Assembly: GCA_949283655.1 (NCBI GenBank)
Contig: CASDTH010000007.1
Span: 1-64,000 of the forward strand
Direction of reading: 5' to 3'
Length of the DNA: 64,000 nt
Source of the DNA: an uncultured bacterium
Lineage (GTDB): Bacteria > Bacillota > Clostridia > Oscillospirales > Acutalibacteraceae
This document shows, one piece after another, positions 43,640 through 53,548 of the stretch. The position numbers and the translations under genes are program-made. Under the pieces are notes generated by a model that was not told the origin of the DNA, ran no database searches, and worked only from the letters and a program-made list of their open reading frames with translations. How positions within the stretch are numbered: position 1 is the stretch's first letter; each line of letters begins with the position of its first letter.

Positions 43640-44944
43640 ATGGACCGTTATTTCAATCCGGAGATCGAAACCGCCTCGCGGGATTATCTTTGGGCGCTGC
43701 AATCCGCAAGGCTGATTAAAATGGTGCACAACGCCTATCATAATGTCCCCTTTTATCAGAAGAAATTTGATGAAATCGGCCTGCTGCCCGGCGATATCAA
43801 AACAATTGACGATATCACGAAGCTGCCCTTCACCGTGAAGCAGGATCTGCGGGATAATTATCCGTTTGGCCTCTTTGCCGTGCCGAAGGAAAAGCTGATG
43901 CGTATCCACGCTTCTTCCGGCACAACCGGCAAGCAGACGGTTGTGGGCTACACGAAGCATGATATTGATGTCTGGGCGGAGGGCGCCGCCCGTGCGCTGG
44001 TGGCCGCCGGCGCGACAAAGTCGGATTCCATTCACGTCTCCTATGGCTACGGCCTTTTCACTGGCGGGCTTGGCCTTCATTATGGGGCGGAGAAGATGGG
44101 CGCTACGGCGATCCCTGTATCCTCTGGCAACACAAAGCGCCAGGTGCAAATTTTGCAGGATTTTGGCTCCGATCTATTGTGCTGTACGCCCTCCTATGCG
44201 ATGTTCATCGGCGAAACGGTCAACCGTATGGGGATCGATCCCACCACGCTGCGCCTGCGCGCGGGTCTGTTCGGCGCAGAGCCGTGGTCGGAGAATATGC
44301 GCCGTCAGATCGAAAAATCGCTGGCGATCAAGGCCTATGATATCTACGGTCTGTCTGAGATCGCGGGCCCCGGCGTCTCCTATGAGTGCCGGCTCCAGGC
44401 GGGCCTGCACGTGTGTGAGGATTATTTCTACCCGGAGGTTGTGGACCCTGATACCCTTCAGCCTGTGCCAGATGGGACATATGGCGAGCTGGTATTCACC
44501 TGCATCGGCAAGGAGGCACTCCCGCTGGTGCGCTACCGCACGCGCGATATCTGCGCGATCAGCCATGAAAAGTGTGAGTGCGGCCGCACGCTTGTGAAAA
44601 TGTCGAAGCCCAAAGGCCGTTCGGATGATATGCTGATTATCCGCGGCGTAAACGTCTTCCCATCTCAGGTGGAACATGTTATACTGGAGCTGGGGATGGA
44701 CCCGAATTATCAAATCGTTGTCACAAGGGAAAATAACCTCGACGTGATGGAGGTCTATATCGAGATGTCCGAGTCGCTGTTCTCCGACTCTGTGCGCAAG
44801 ATTGAGGAGACGGAAGCACGCATCAAGGCCGCCATGCAGACGACGCTGGGCATTTCCGCAGTGATCCATCTGGTAGAGCCGCAGTCGATTCCGCGCTCCG
44901 AGGGCAAAGCGGTGCGCGTGATTGATAAACGAGTGCTGGATTAA
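43640..44944 (+). CDS. Phenylacetate--CoA ligase (second copy)
   Basis: This 434-residue paralogue is homologous to the ligase at 39956. It has IHASSGTTGKQTVVGYT, YDIYGLSEIAGPGVSYEC and GRSDDMLIIRGVNVFPSQVEHV. The two copies keep the same motifs but differ widely between them, so they may take different arylacetates (phenyl, hydroxyphenyl, indolyl). ATG 43640 is chosen because homologues begin at DRYFNPEIE. An upstream frame overlapping iorB is rejected. Confidence 0.92.
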   Translation: MDRYFNPEIETASRDYLWALQSARLIKMVHNAYHNVPFYQKKFDEIGLLPGDIKTIDDITKLPFTVKQDLRDNYPFGLFAVPKEKLMRIHASSGTTGKQTVVGYTKHDIDVWAEGAARALVAAGATKSDSIHVSYGYGLFTGGLGLHYGAEKMGATAIPVSSGNTKRQVQILQDFGSDLLCCTPSYAMFIGETVNRMGIDPTTLRLRAGLFGAEPWSENMRRQIEKSLAIKAYDIYGLSEIAGPGVSYECRLQAGLHVCEDYFYPEVVDPDTLQPVPDGTYGELVFTCIGKEALPLVRYRTRDICAISHEKCECGRTLVKMSKPKGRSDDMLIIRGVNVFPSQVEHVILELGMDPNYQIVVTRENNLDVMEVYIEMSESLFSDSVRKIEETEARIKAAMQTTLGISAVIHLVEPQSIPRSEGKAVRVIDKRVLD

Positions 44945-44969
44945 TTTGATTCAGGAAGGTGGGTTTGAC

Positions 44970-45398
44970 ATGCCAATCAAGCAAATATCCGTTTTTGTGG
45001 AGAACAAGCCCGGCCGGCTGGCCGATATCACCGCTCTGCTCGCGGAAAAGGGCGTTGATATCCGCGCGCTTTCCATTGCCGATACCACAGACTATGGGAT
45101 TCTCCGCCTGATTGTCGACGATCCGGAGAAAGCGGAGGCGACGCTCCGGGAAGGCGGCATGACCGTATCGATGACCAATGTGCTCGGCATCGGCATTCCG
45201 GATGAGCCGGGCGGATTTTCCAGGGCAATCCGTGTGCTGGCGCAGGCGAACATCAGCGTGGAATATGCCTATGCGTTTATCACGCCGGAGGTTGGCGCTG
45301 CCTATGTGATCATCCGTGTGGAGGATAACGAGGAAGCAACGCAGGTGCTGACACAGGCTGGTATCAAGCTGATCGGCCAGAATGAAATTTTTGCATAA
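44970..45398 (+). CDS. Tandem ACT-domain protein
   Basis: This 142-residue protein consists of two ACT modules (about 1-70 and 71-142), each an amino-acid-sensing fold. Recognisable segments are ISVFVENKPGRLADITALLAEKGVDIRALSIADT and DEPGGFSRAIRVLAQANISVEYAYAF. It is often found beside paaK and iorAB and probably senses an aromatic amino acid or its derivative. A site AAGGTGGG lies seven bases before ATG 44970. It closes the operon. Confidence 0.88.
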   Translation: MPIKQISVFVENKPGRLADITALLAEKGVDIRALSIADTTDYGILRLIVDDPEKAEATLREGGMTVSMTNVLGIGIPDEPGGFSRAIRVLAQANISVEYAYAFITPEVGAAYVIIRVEDNEEATQVLTQAGIKLIGQNEIFA

Positions 45399-45412
45399 CG
45401 GTTCAAAAATTA

Positions 45413-45454
45413 GGCAGGGGGAACCATAGCTTTGGCTTTGGTTCCCCCTCTGCC
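45413..45454 (+). terminator. Terminator of the paaK-ior operon
   Basis: GGCAGGGGGAACCA pairs with TGGTTCCCCCTCTGCC with small bulges (45413-45454), then TTTGC. The T tail is short. Confidence 0.65.
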
Positions 45455-45639
45455 TTTGCAGAGCAAGCCGAGCATTGCTCTCGCTTCCCGCTCAGGCCGT
45501 TTTTCCGTTCGGCTAGAAAAGGAGGCAAAAGGGGCCGTTGCGGACGGCCAACGGCGGCACGGATAGGATTTTGAATCCCTTTAATGTGTTCGGCAAATCA
45601 CCCAAAAAACTCGGCCACTCACGTGGCCTCAAACATTTT

Positions 45640-45830
45640 GGGCGCTCGCTTGCCTGCAAGCAGGCAAGTCCCCTCACGAGCCCGCCAGGAATGTGTGGAG
45701 CCTGCCTCCGCTGGCCTATTGAAAGGCTCTGCCTCCGCGCCAGACTGAAGGCCCCGGAAGGTTTCTCCCGGAGCCTGTAAGTAGTTCGGAGCCGCAAACG
45801 TAACGATAGGCCCAGGCGGCATTAGATGCC
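45640..45830 (-). repeat. Palindromic interspersed repeat, copy A
   Basis: This copy starts GCGCTCGCTTGCC and contains the hairpin CTTGCCTGC-AA-GCAGGCAAG (45649-45668), then CAAGTCCCCTCAC. It continues through GCCCCGGAAGG to CTGTAAGTAGTTCGGAG and TAGGCCCAGGCGG. The same order of blocks occurs, inverted, at 55483-55761. Confidence 0.7.
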
Positions 45831-45845
45831 ACTCACTGCGTGCGC

Positions 45846-45930
45846 GTGAGGGACTTTGCCCGCCATGCGGGCAAACGAACCTTCCCGTATGTTTGAAGCC
45901 GCGTGAGCGGCTGAGTTCGGGAAGCGTTCG
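45846..45930 (+). repeat. Variant palindromic unit
   Basis: GTGAGGGACTTTGCCCGCC-ATG-CGGGCAAACGA (45846-45879) is a diverged, inverted relative of the 45640 hairpin. CGAAC-TTCCCG and CGGGAA-CGTTCG then flank GCCGC-GTGA-GCGGC (45898-45911), forming a second nested hairpin. Confidence 0.5.
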
Positions 45931-46020
45931 CCGAACGCGCTGTGGTGTGGCAAGTTTGAAAACCGCCGCCGCAGTGCCGTTCGCGGGGTCGAGGGGCGAA
46001 GCCCCCGGCTGCTTCTATTC

Positions 46021-46052
46021 CTATCTTCTCTTACAGAAGTAAGAGAAGATAG
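46021..46052. repeat. Perfect 14-bp hairpin with AGAA loop
   Basis: CTATCTTCTCTTAC (46021-46034) and GTAAGAGAAGATAG (46039-46052) pair fully. It has no adjacent gene or T tail that would mark a terminator. Confidence 0.8.
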
Positions 46053-46160
46053 TCGCGTACAGCGAAACCAGGCAGTCATTAAAAGTTAAAATAAAATCTC
46101 ATGGCCGCACCATATTTTAAAAAATTCTTTTTATCCCGCTCGGGCTGCGGGGGCCCAATT

Positions 46161-46545
46161 CAGACATCAGATTTCAGACATGAGACATCAGACGTGAAAG
46201 GCAGAAGCGGTTGCCTCGGAGGCGGTGGCAGAAAGCAAATTAGGGGATAAAAATTTCGCTTTTTATTGCGGAGACAGGACTTTATTGTAACTATATCTGA
46301 AATCTAACATCTGATATCTGGTATCTGTTTGGCGCTCGCTTGCCTGCAAGCAGGCAAGTCCCCTCACTGGCCCGCCGGGAGTGCGCTGAGCCTGCCGCCT
46401 TGGCCTACCGGTAGCAGTATCCTCAGAGTGAGACGGAAGGCCCCGGAAGGTTACTCCCGAGGCCTAACACTTTCTGCCTCTGCTTTTTTGGCTGAAACTT
46501 TTCGGCTTTCGCGTCTGGCGTCTCATGTCTGAAATTTGATGTCTG
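46161..46545. mobile_element. MITE-like element with 33-bp terminal inverted repeats
   Basis: The left end (46161-46193, starting CAGACATCAGATTTCAGACA) and the right end (46513-46545) are inverted copies matching at 30 of 33 positions. A degenerate related copy lies inside (46293-46328) and another at 17129-17156. There is no coding capacity. The ends are built of short CAGAYAT units, so simple-sequence origin is an alternative to transposition. Confidence 0.45.
46331..46475 (-). repeat. Palindromic interspersed repeat, copy B
   Basis: The first 36 bases (46331-46366) are identical to copy A at 45641-45676, followed by diverged but alignable sequence through GGCCCCGGAAGGTTACTCCC. This copy sits within the element bounded by 46161 and 46545. 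Confidence 0.7.
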
Positions 46546-46625
46546 ATCCATAAAAGCCTCACCTCTACCCCTTTACACGCATAGGATAGCCTGAAAAGGT
46601 ATCAAAAAGAAGGGGAGTGAGCGCT

Positions 46626-47114
46626 ATGCAAATGCAGGGTCAGAGTGTTTCCTGTGTTTTGCGCACGCAGCCTTATGCGCAGGCCGTGCTGCGCGGCGGT
46701 ACATACGCACCTTTTTTGCGTGGAACCGTCAGCTTTTATCCATGGGCGCATGGGACATTGGTCAAAGCCGAGGTGGCCAATTTGCCGCCGAATACGCCGA
46801 AAACGGAGAAAAACCCGCAGACTGGGCCCTTCGGATTTCACATTCATGAGCGTGGCTGCTGCAGTGGGGATTTTTCCTGCGCGGGCGGCCACTATAATCC
46901 GGAGGGGAAGCAGCATCCCTTCCACGCAGGGGATTTACCTGTCCTGTTTTCCAACCACGGGTATGCTTACATGGTGGTTTATACGGATCGTTTCCGCCCC
47001 TGCGATGTGGTCGGGCGCGCTGTTGTGATCCACCAGAGTCCGGATGATTTCCGCACGCAGCCTGCTGGGGATAGCGGCAGCCGCATCGGCTGCGGCGTGA
47101 TCCTAAAGTGCTGA
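46626..47114 (+). CDS. sodC: Cu/Zn superoxide dismutase
   Basis: This 162-residue protein keeps all metal ligands of the family: H72/H74 in FHIHERG, H89 in GGHYNP, H97, H100 and D103 in QHPFHAGD, and H136 in AVVIHQ. Active-site R153 and the disulfide cysteines C85/C156 are also present. Extra cysteines (C78, C79) are unusual. No signal peptide is visible, whereas most bacterial SodC proteins are exported. ATG 46626 has GGGGAG eight bases upstream, and a GTG three codons earlier is in frame. It directly follows the repeat island. Confidence 0.9.
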   Translation: MQMQGQSVSCVLRTQPYAQAVLRGGTYAPFLRGTVSFYPWAHGTLVKAEVANLPPNTPKTEKNPQTGPFGFHIHERGCCSGDFSCAGGHYNPEGKQHPFHAGDLPVLFSNHGYAYMVVYTDRFRPCDVVGRAVVIHQSPDDFRTQPAGDSGSRIGCGVILKC

Positions 47115-47140
47115 GAAGACGCTAAAATGCAATCAAAATA

Positions 47141-47186
47141 CCCGCAGCCGAAGGGGGGAGAGCCCCACCTTGGCTGCGGGCGTTTT
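47141..47186 (+). terminator. Terminator of sodC
   Basis: CCCGCAGCC-AAGG pairs with CCTT-GGCTGCGGG (47141-47180 with one mismatch), followed by CGTTTT. It lies between convergent genes. Confidence 0.8.
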
Positions 47187-47205
47187 GCTGCAGAGCAGCC
47201 GGCTT

Positions 47206-47880
47206 TTATGCGCCGTATTGGCTGTAGTATGCATCGATGGACGCCTTCAGGGCATCGTCAATATAAATCTGGCCGCGATAGGGGCGGTTGTAGAGTTGCT
47301 CAATTACATCCGCCATGGTGACGATGGCATGTGCCTCAAACCCATAGGTTTCCTGAATTTCCTCCAGAGCGCTCACCTTGCCACCAAGCCCTTTTTCCAT
47401 CCGGTTGAGGGAAACCATCAACCCCTTTACCTGCACCTTCGCCTGCTGTGTCAGGATAGGAAAGGTCTCTGCAATGGATTTGCCGGAGGTTGTCACATCC
47501 TCAATCATCACCACGCGGTCGCCATCCTGCAGCTTGCTGCCGAGCAGGATGCCCACATCTCCATGATCCTTTACTTCCTTGCGGTTGGAGCAGTAGCGGA
47601 TTTCCTTGCCGTAAAGCGAACTGTAAGCAATTGCTGTGGCAACGCTCAGTGGGATGCCCTTATATGCGGGACCGAACAGCACATCGAAATCATCACCAAA
47701 ATGCGCGTGAATGGCTTTGGCATAATATTCTCCCAGCCTGCGCAGCTGCGTGCCGGTTACATAAGCGCCAGCATTCATGAAAAAGGGCGATTTGCGCCCG
47801 CTTTTCAGGGTGAAATCGCCAAATTTCAGCACACCGCTGTCCACCATGAATGCAATAAATTCTTTCTTATAATCTTCCAT
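47206..47880 (-). CDS. pyrE: Orotate phosphoribosyltransferase
   Basis: PyrE joins orotate to phosphoribosyl diphosphate in pyrimidine synthesis. The 224-residue protein has LKSGRKSPFFMNAGAY, FGPAYKGIPLSVATAIAY and the PRPP-binding loop VVMIEDVTTSGKSI. ATG 47880 has GGAGGAGAAG just upstream, and an upstream frame is rejected. Other pyr genes are not in view. Confidence 0.95.
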   Translation of the reverse strand: MEDYKKEFIAFMVDSGVLKFGDFTLKSGRKSPFFMNAGAYVTGTQLRRLGEYYAKAIHAHFGDDFDVLFGPAYKGIPLSVATAIAYSSLYGKEIRYCSNRKEVKDHGDVGILLGSKLQDGDRVVMIEDVTTSGKSIAETFPILTQQAKVQVKGLMVSLNRMEKGLGGKVSALEEIQETYGFEAHAIVTMADVIEQLYNRPYRGQIYIDDALKASIDAYYSQYGA

Positions 47881-47979
47881 TTTCTTCTCCTCCACTGCAT
47901 TTTCAGGAAACATCTGTTTTATCCAAGGTGCATAACATGCGCCGGGGGATCCATACCGGGGTTCCGCCTAAGGGCCTTT

Positions 47980-49329
47980 TTATTGCTGGGCCCCAGGCTC
48001 CTGCTGAGAAAGCACATCTGAGGGTGATAGGGCTTCCTCGCTGCTGAGCGCAGCAGGAGGCTGTTCCTGCTTCTGCTGCGCCAGGGATTTTTGGCAGAGC
48101 CGCTTCGAGGCTTCGACCAGGCCGAGATACAGCATAAAAAATTGCAGCTCTTTCGGTGTTTGTAGCGAAAACTCAAAGACAGAGAAAACCAGAAACCCCA
48201 TCAAAGAGGAGAGGTAGGCAATTCCCATTTTATACCATCTCTTGCCACTGCGCAGCAAAAAGAAAATATCATAAACAAGCAAGCCGAGCACGATGGCAAA
48301 AAACAGGATGCTGACCAATCCCCCCTCTACAAGCAGTTCAAAGTACAGGCTGTGCGCATGGGGTTGATTGATGCCGAAGCGCGTTTGCAGCAGGGTGGTG
48401 ACGTTTTCCGTCCCTGCGCCGACGCCGAGAATCGGGTGCTCAATAAAAATATTCAGGCAGCCGCCCCAGATTGCCAGGCGCGTCACTGTGGAAACGTCAA
48501 GGTCAAGGATGGCAAACAACCGCTGATAAACGCTTTGCGGCAGCACAAGCAAAATGCCGGCAAACAGCGCGGCAATGCCGGCCGCCTGTTTTTTGCCCAA
48601 AAACATCATCACAACCAGCATCACGATCACGGCAAGGTATGCGCCGCGCGAATAGGTGGCGGCAATCCCACCAAAAATGAGGAGGACGCAGACAGCGGCA
48701 ATCACACGCTGCTTTTTTTCTTTTAGCTCAAAGAGACTGTAAATAGAAACCGGTAAAACGATGATGAGGTATACCGCTAGGATCAGCGGATTGTCAAAGG
48801 TGGCACTGGCCCGGGTGGAAACAAAATCCGTTACAATGGAAAACGGAAGAAATTGAAAGATAAAATGATCCACATCCTCCCAGAAGGGGATGGGGAAATC
48901 GATTTTCAACGTGATGCACAGCATCTGGATCAGTGCAACGATGCTGACCGCCGCCGCGCCGAGCGTTAGGCAAAACATGGCTTGCCTCAGTTTCTCTCTT
49001 TTATCAATCAGGTTGGAGAGGAAGATATCCCCCAGGAACATCCCCATCCACAGCAGGGGAACAAGCAGGGAGAATACCTTCGTATCCGACCAGAGGAAGG
49101 AGAGCATCATATAACACATATAAACCAGGAATACCTTGCCCACCGTGCCGATGCGGGCCTTTTGTCCGGTTTTGCTGAAATACCGCTTAAAAGCCAAAAA
49201 GGTGAGCAGGGTAAAAAACGGCGCGATATACTCGGGCAGGAATGCCGCGCAAAGAAGCGTTGCCAGAGCCATCCGCCAGGGAACCCGATCGCCGGGAAGC
49301 CGCTGAGCTCTGTTGCTTTGATGATTCAC
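47980..49329 (-). CDS. O-antigen ligase / Wzy-type membrane protein
   Basis: This 449-residue protein has about eleven helices and the O-antigen ligase family pattern: ATYSRGAYLAV, then a large loop with LGVGAGTENVTTLLQTRF and INQPHAHSLYFELLVEGGL. These residues take part in polymer or lipid-linked sugar transfer in the family. A Gln/Ser/Pro-rich tail (about 415-449) is probably disordered. Translation starts at GTG 49329 after AAGGAG. It may polymerise or ligate a surface glycan or teichoic-acid-like polymer. Confidence 0.85.
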   Translation of the reverse strand: MNHQSNRAQRLPGDRVPWRMALATLLCAAFLPEYIAPFFTLLTFLAFKRYFSKTGQKARIGTVGKVFLVYMCYMMLSFLWSDTKVFSLLVPLLWMGMFLGDIFLSNLIDKREKLRQAMFCLTLGAAAVSIVALIQMLCITLKIDFPIPFWEDVDHFIFQFLPFSIVTDFVSTRASATFDNPLILAVYLIIVLPVSIYSLFELKEKKQRVIAAVCVLLIFGGIAATYSRGAYLAVIVMLVVMMFLGKKQAAGIAALFAGILLVLPQSVYQRLFAILDLDVSTVTRLAIWGGCLNIFIEHPILGVGAGTENVTTLLQTRFGINQPHAHSLYFELLVEGGLVSILFFAIVLGLLVYDIFFLLRSGKRWYKMGIAYLSSLMGFLVFSVFEFSLQTPKELQFFMLYLGLVEASKRLCQKSLAQQKQEQPPAALSSEEALSPSDVLSQQEPGAQQ

Positions 49330-49404
49330 ACCGATTCTCCTTAAAAGCCATGGGATAAAGCCCCACTGGCTGGTTCAGAATTTCGCTTCGCCAAAAACCA
49401 ATTT

Positions 49405-49433
49405 ATTTTACAATACATTCATTGAAAAAACAA
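49405..49433 (-). promoter_or_regulatory. Promoter of the O-antigen-ligase-like gene
   Basis: Read leftward: TTGTTT (49433-49428), a 17-base spacer, TAAAAT (49410-49405). Confidence 0.5.
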
Positions 49434-49578
49434 TAGATGTAACTGAAATGTGACGAAAATGTTATATGCCTGTCTGAGAAAAAATCAGCCAAGATAACGA
49501 GGTGATGCACTTTTGTATGGGGTGCTGCGGGCTTTTACGAGGATATTATGACGTAATTGTAAACTTTGCGTTTATACC

Positions 49579-49607
49579 TTGATTTTTCCAATGGAAGTGG
49601 CTAAAAT
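49579..49607 (+). promoter_or_regulatory. Promoter of groESL
   Basis: TTGATT (49579-49584), a 17-base spacer and TAAAAT (49602-49607), directly upstream of the CIRCE operator. Confidence 0.7.
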
Positions 49608-49612
49608 ATGTC

Positions 49613-49959
<347 letters not shown>

Positions 49960-49995
49960 TCGCCCTGTCTATTTCATCAATATTGTTGGAGGTAA

Positions 49996-51639
<1,644 letters not shown>

Positions 51640-51679
51640 TGTGGCCTAGGTGAAAATAGGCTCCCATTTTTAAAAATAG

Positions 51680-51714
51680 AGCGGCGCTCTTCTGCACAGG
51701 AGAGCGCCGCTTTC
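51680..51714 (+). terminator. Terminator of groESL
   Basis: AGCGGCGCTCT (51680-51690) pairs with AGAGCGCCGCT (51701-51711), followed by TTC. The T tail is weak. Confidence 0.65.
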
Positions 51715-51975
51715 CCGTTATGCGCGGCACTGGCGTGGATTCGTTTGAAGAGCAAGTAACGAAACGGAGCCCTTTCCATTCCGGATAACAGGCAAAGCGC
51801 CCTCCTGTGGTAGTTTTCTGCTGCAGGAGAGCCTGTGTTGTTTAGGAAATCAGCGGGTTGGTAAAGTTATCTGAAAACCGTATTTTCGTTCCGATTGTTG
51901 TATAATTTATTCCGAAAATTGCATTGCTTTCAGATGTGCGGTTTATTATACTGGAAACGGAAAGGGGGCAACATC
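51715..51975. other. Upstream region of the GH5 gene
   Basis: The region contains a possible hairpin (ACAGGC...CTCCTG with CAGGAG...GCCTGT, 51788-51836) and an isolated TATAAT (51901-51906) without a good -35 box. A promoter here is likely but not firmly placed. No gene is evident. Confidence 0.4.
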
Positions 51976-53523
51976 ATGCAACGAATCACGGTAGATCAAA
52001 CAAAATTCAAAAACGAATTGGGCGGCGAGGTCATCCTCTACGGCATCAATTATGTGGACAAAGGATGGCTCCGGCACAAGGGCAAACGTAAGGAGTATAT
52101 CCATGTGCCGGATGAGAAGCTGTTGTTACGCTTCAAGGCGGCGGGGTTCAACTGTGTGCGATTGGGGCTGATCTGGGATGCCATCGAGCCGCAGCCGTCC
52201 CAATACAACGAGGAATATCTGGATCGCATGGTCGAAGTGGGTCGATTGTGCGAAAAGCTCGGCATCTATTTTTATCTCGATATGCACCAGGATCTGTATG
52301 GTTCAACGTTCAGCGACGGCGCACCGGAGTGGGCGTGTTTGACGAATGGCTGCGCGTATGAGAAGCCATCCTTTGTGTGGGCGGAGGGCTATTTCTTCGG
52401 CAAGGCTACCCACAACGCCTTCCATGCCTTCTGGCACAACGAGACGGTCAACGGCAAGGGCTTGCAGGAGTATTACGCGGACATGTGGCAGCACGTGGCG
52501 CAGCGCTTTTGCGACAACACCGCGCTCGTCGGCTACGATTTGATGAACGAGCCGTTTCCGTGCCGCATCCGGCGCGATGTGTTCACCGCCATCCTTGAGG
52601 CGGCGGTGCAAAAAACGGAGGAGCTCAGCGGCCTGCCTGCCGGCCAGCCGATGCATCTGCGCGATTGCTTTGCGAACACCACGGAGAAGAAGGGCTTTCG
52701 CAAGCTGGTATTCCAAATAGTGAAGCGGCTCAAGAACCCCAAAAAGGTGAAGGCGCTCCGGCAGGTGCTCATGGACAAAGAGCTGTTCCATGAGGTGGTG
52801 TGCAGCGTGGAGGACGAGATCAAAGCGTTCGATACATGCTATTACACGCCGTTCCTCAACCGCGTGGCGCAAAAGCTGCGCGCGGTGGACAGCAGCCATA
52901 TCATTTTCATGGAAAATTCCTATTGGTCGAATCTCGGCATTCCCTACAGCGCCGAAAAGCCGCAGGTGGACGGCCGGACGGACGCGCATGTGGCGTTTGC
53001 GCCGCACGGCTACGATCTGTTTGTAGATACGCCGCTGTATCAATATGCGAGCGACGACCGTGTGCTGCGCATCTTTGAGGAGCATCAGCGCTCGCAGGAG
53101 CGGCTGGGCGTGCCGGTGCTGGTGGGCGAATGGGGCGCGTTCCCTGATAAGCCCATTGCGGTGCGCTGCGCGCAAACGCTGCTGGACTTTTTTGATGAAA
53201 ACCAGTGGAGCAGCACCTATTGGTGTTACTATAAGCACTTCCTCTCCACCAAGGTGATGGAAGCGCTCAAACGGCCGCACCCGCAGGTGGTGTACGGAAA
53301 AATTTTACAATATCGGTATCAAAGTGACCGCAAGCTGTTCACGCTGTGCTTTGAACAGTCGCCCGCGCACACGCAGGAACCGTCCGTGGTCTATTTGCCA
53401 TCTGCACCCAAGGCGGTGCAGACGGATTGCCGCACCGAGCTTGTGAAAAATCCGAAGGGAGAAGATTGCTTGCTGCATATTTTCTCAGAAGGCGGCAGCC
53501 ATCTGGTCAAGGTGCAGCTGTAG
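51976..53523 (+). CDS. Glycoside hydrolase family 5, endoglycoceramidase-like
   Basis: This 515-residue TIM-barrel enzyme has the GH5 catalytic pair: acid/base E192 in YDLMNEPFP and nucleophile E385 in VLVGEWGAF. The signature YFYLDMHQDLYGS (about 100-110) is typical of endoglycoceramidase-type GH5 subfamilies, which act on glycosphingolipids or related beta-glycosides. No signal peptide is present. A small C-terminal beta domain (about 425-515) follows. ATG 51976 has GGGGG before it. It is cotranscribed with the ABC exporter gene 25 bases on. Confidence 0.8.
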   Translation: MQRITVDQTKFKNELGGEVILYGINYVDKGWLRHKGKRKEYIHVPDEKLLLRFKAAGFNCVRLGLIWDAIEPQPSQYNEEYLDRMVEVGRLCEKLGIYFYLDMHQDLYGSTFSDGAPEWACLTNGCAYEKPSFVWAEGYFFGKATHNAFHAFWHNETVNGKGLQEYYADMWQHVAQRFCDNTALVGYDLMNEPFPCRIRRDVFTAILEAAVQKTEELSGLPAGQPMHLRDCFANTTEKKGFRKLVFQIVKRLKNPKKVKALRQVLMDKELFHEVVCSVEDEIKAFDTCYYTPFLNRVAQKLRAVDSSHIIFMENSYWSNLGIPYSAEKPQVDGRTDAHVAFAPHGYDLFVDTPLYQYASDDRVLRIFEEHQRSQERLGVPVLVGEWGAFPDKPIAVRCAQTLLDFFDENQWSSTYWCYYKHFLSTKVMEALKRPHPQVVYGKILQYRYQSDRKLFTLCFEQSPAHTQEPSVVYLPSAPKAVQTDCRTELVKNPKGEDCLLHIFSEGGSHLVKVQL

Positions 53524-53548
53524 CGCGGCCGTTGGAGGGGATGGAAAA

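Larger units (their letters stand above)
45455..46625. other. Repeat-packed intergenic island
   Basis: No protein frame in this 1.17-kb stretch looks real. It contains two direct copies of a palindromic repeat (45640-45830 and 46331-46475), a second palindrome family (45846-45930), a perfect 14-bp hairpin (46021-46052) and an element bounded by 33-bp inverted repeats (46161-46545). Each is listed separately. Confidence 0.7.

Noticed and set aside
45455..46625. CRISPR array in the repeat island
   Set aside because: Repeats are few, unequal and palindromic, with no regular spacer length and no cas genes.
49510..49579. Short cysteine-containing frame beginning ATGCACTTTTGTATG upstream of groES
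   Set aside because: Its GAGGTG motif is too close to the start codon, and the frame matches no known peptide.
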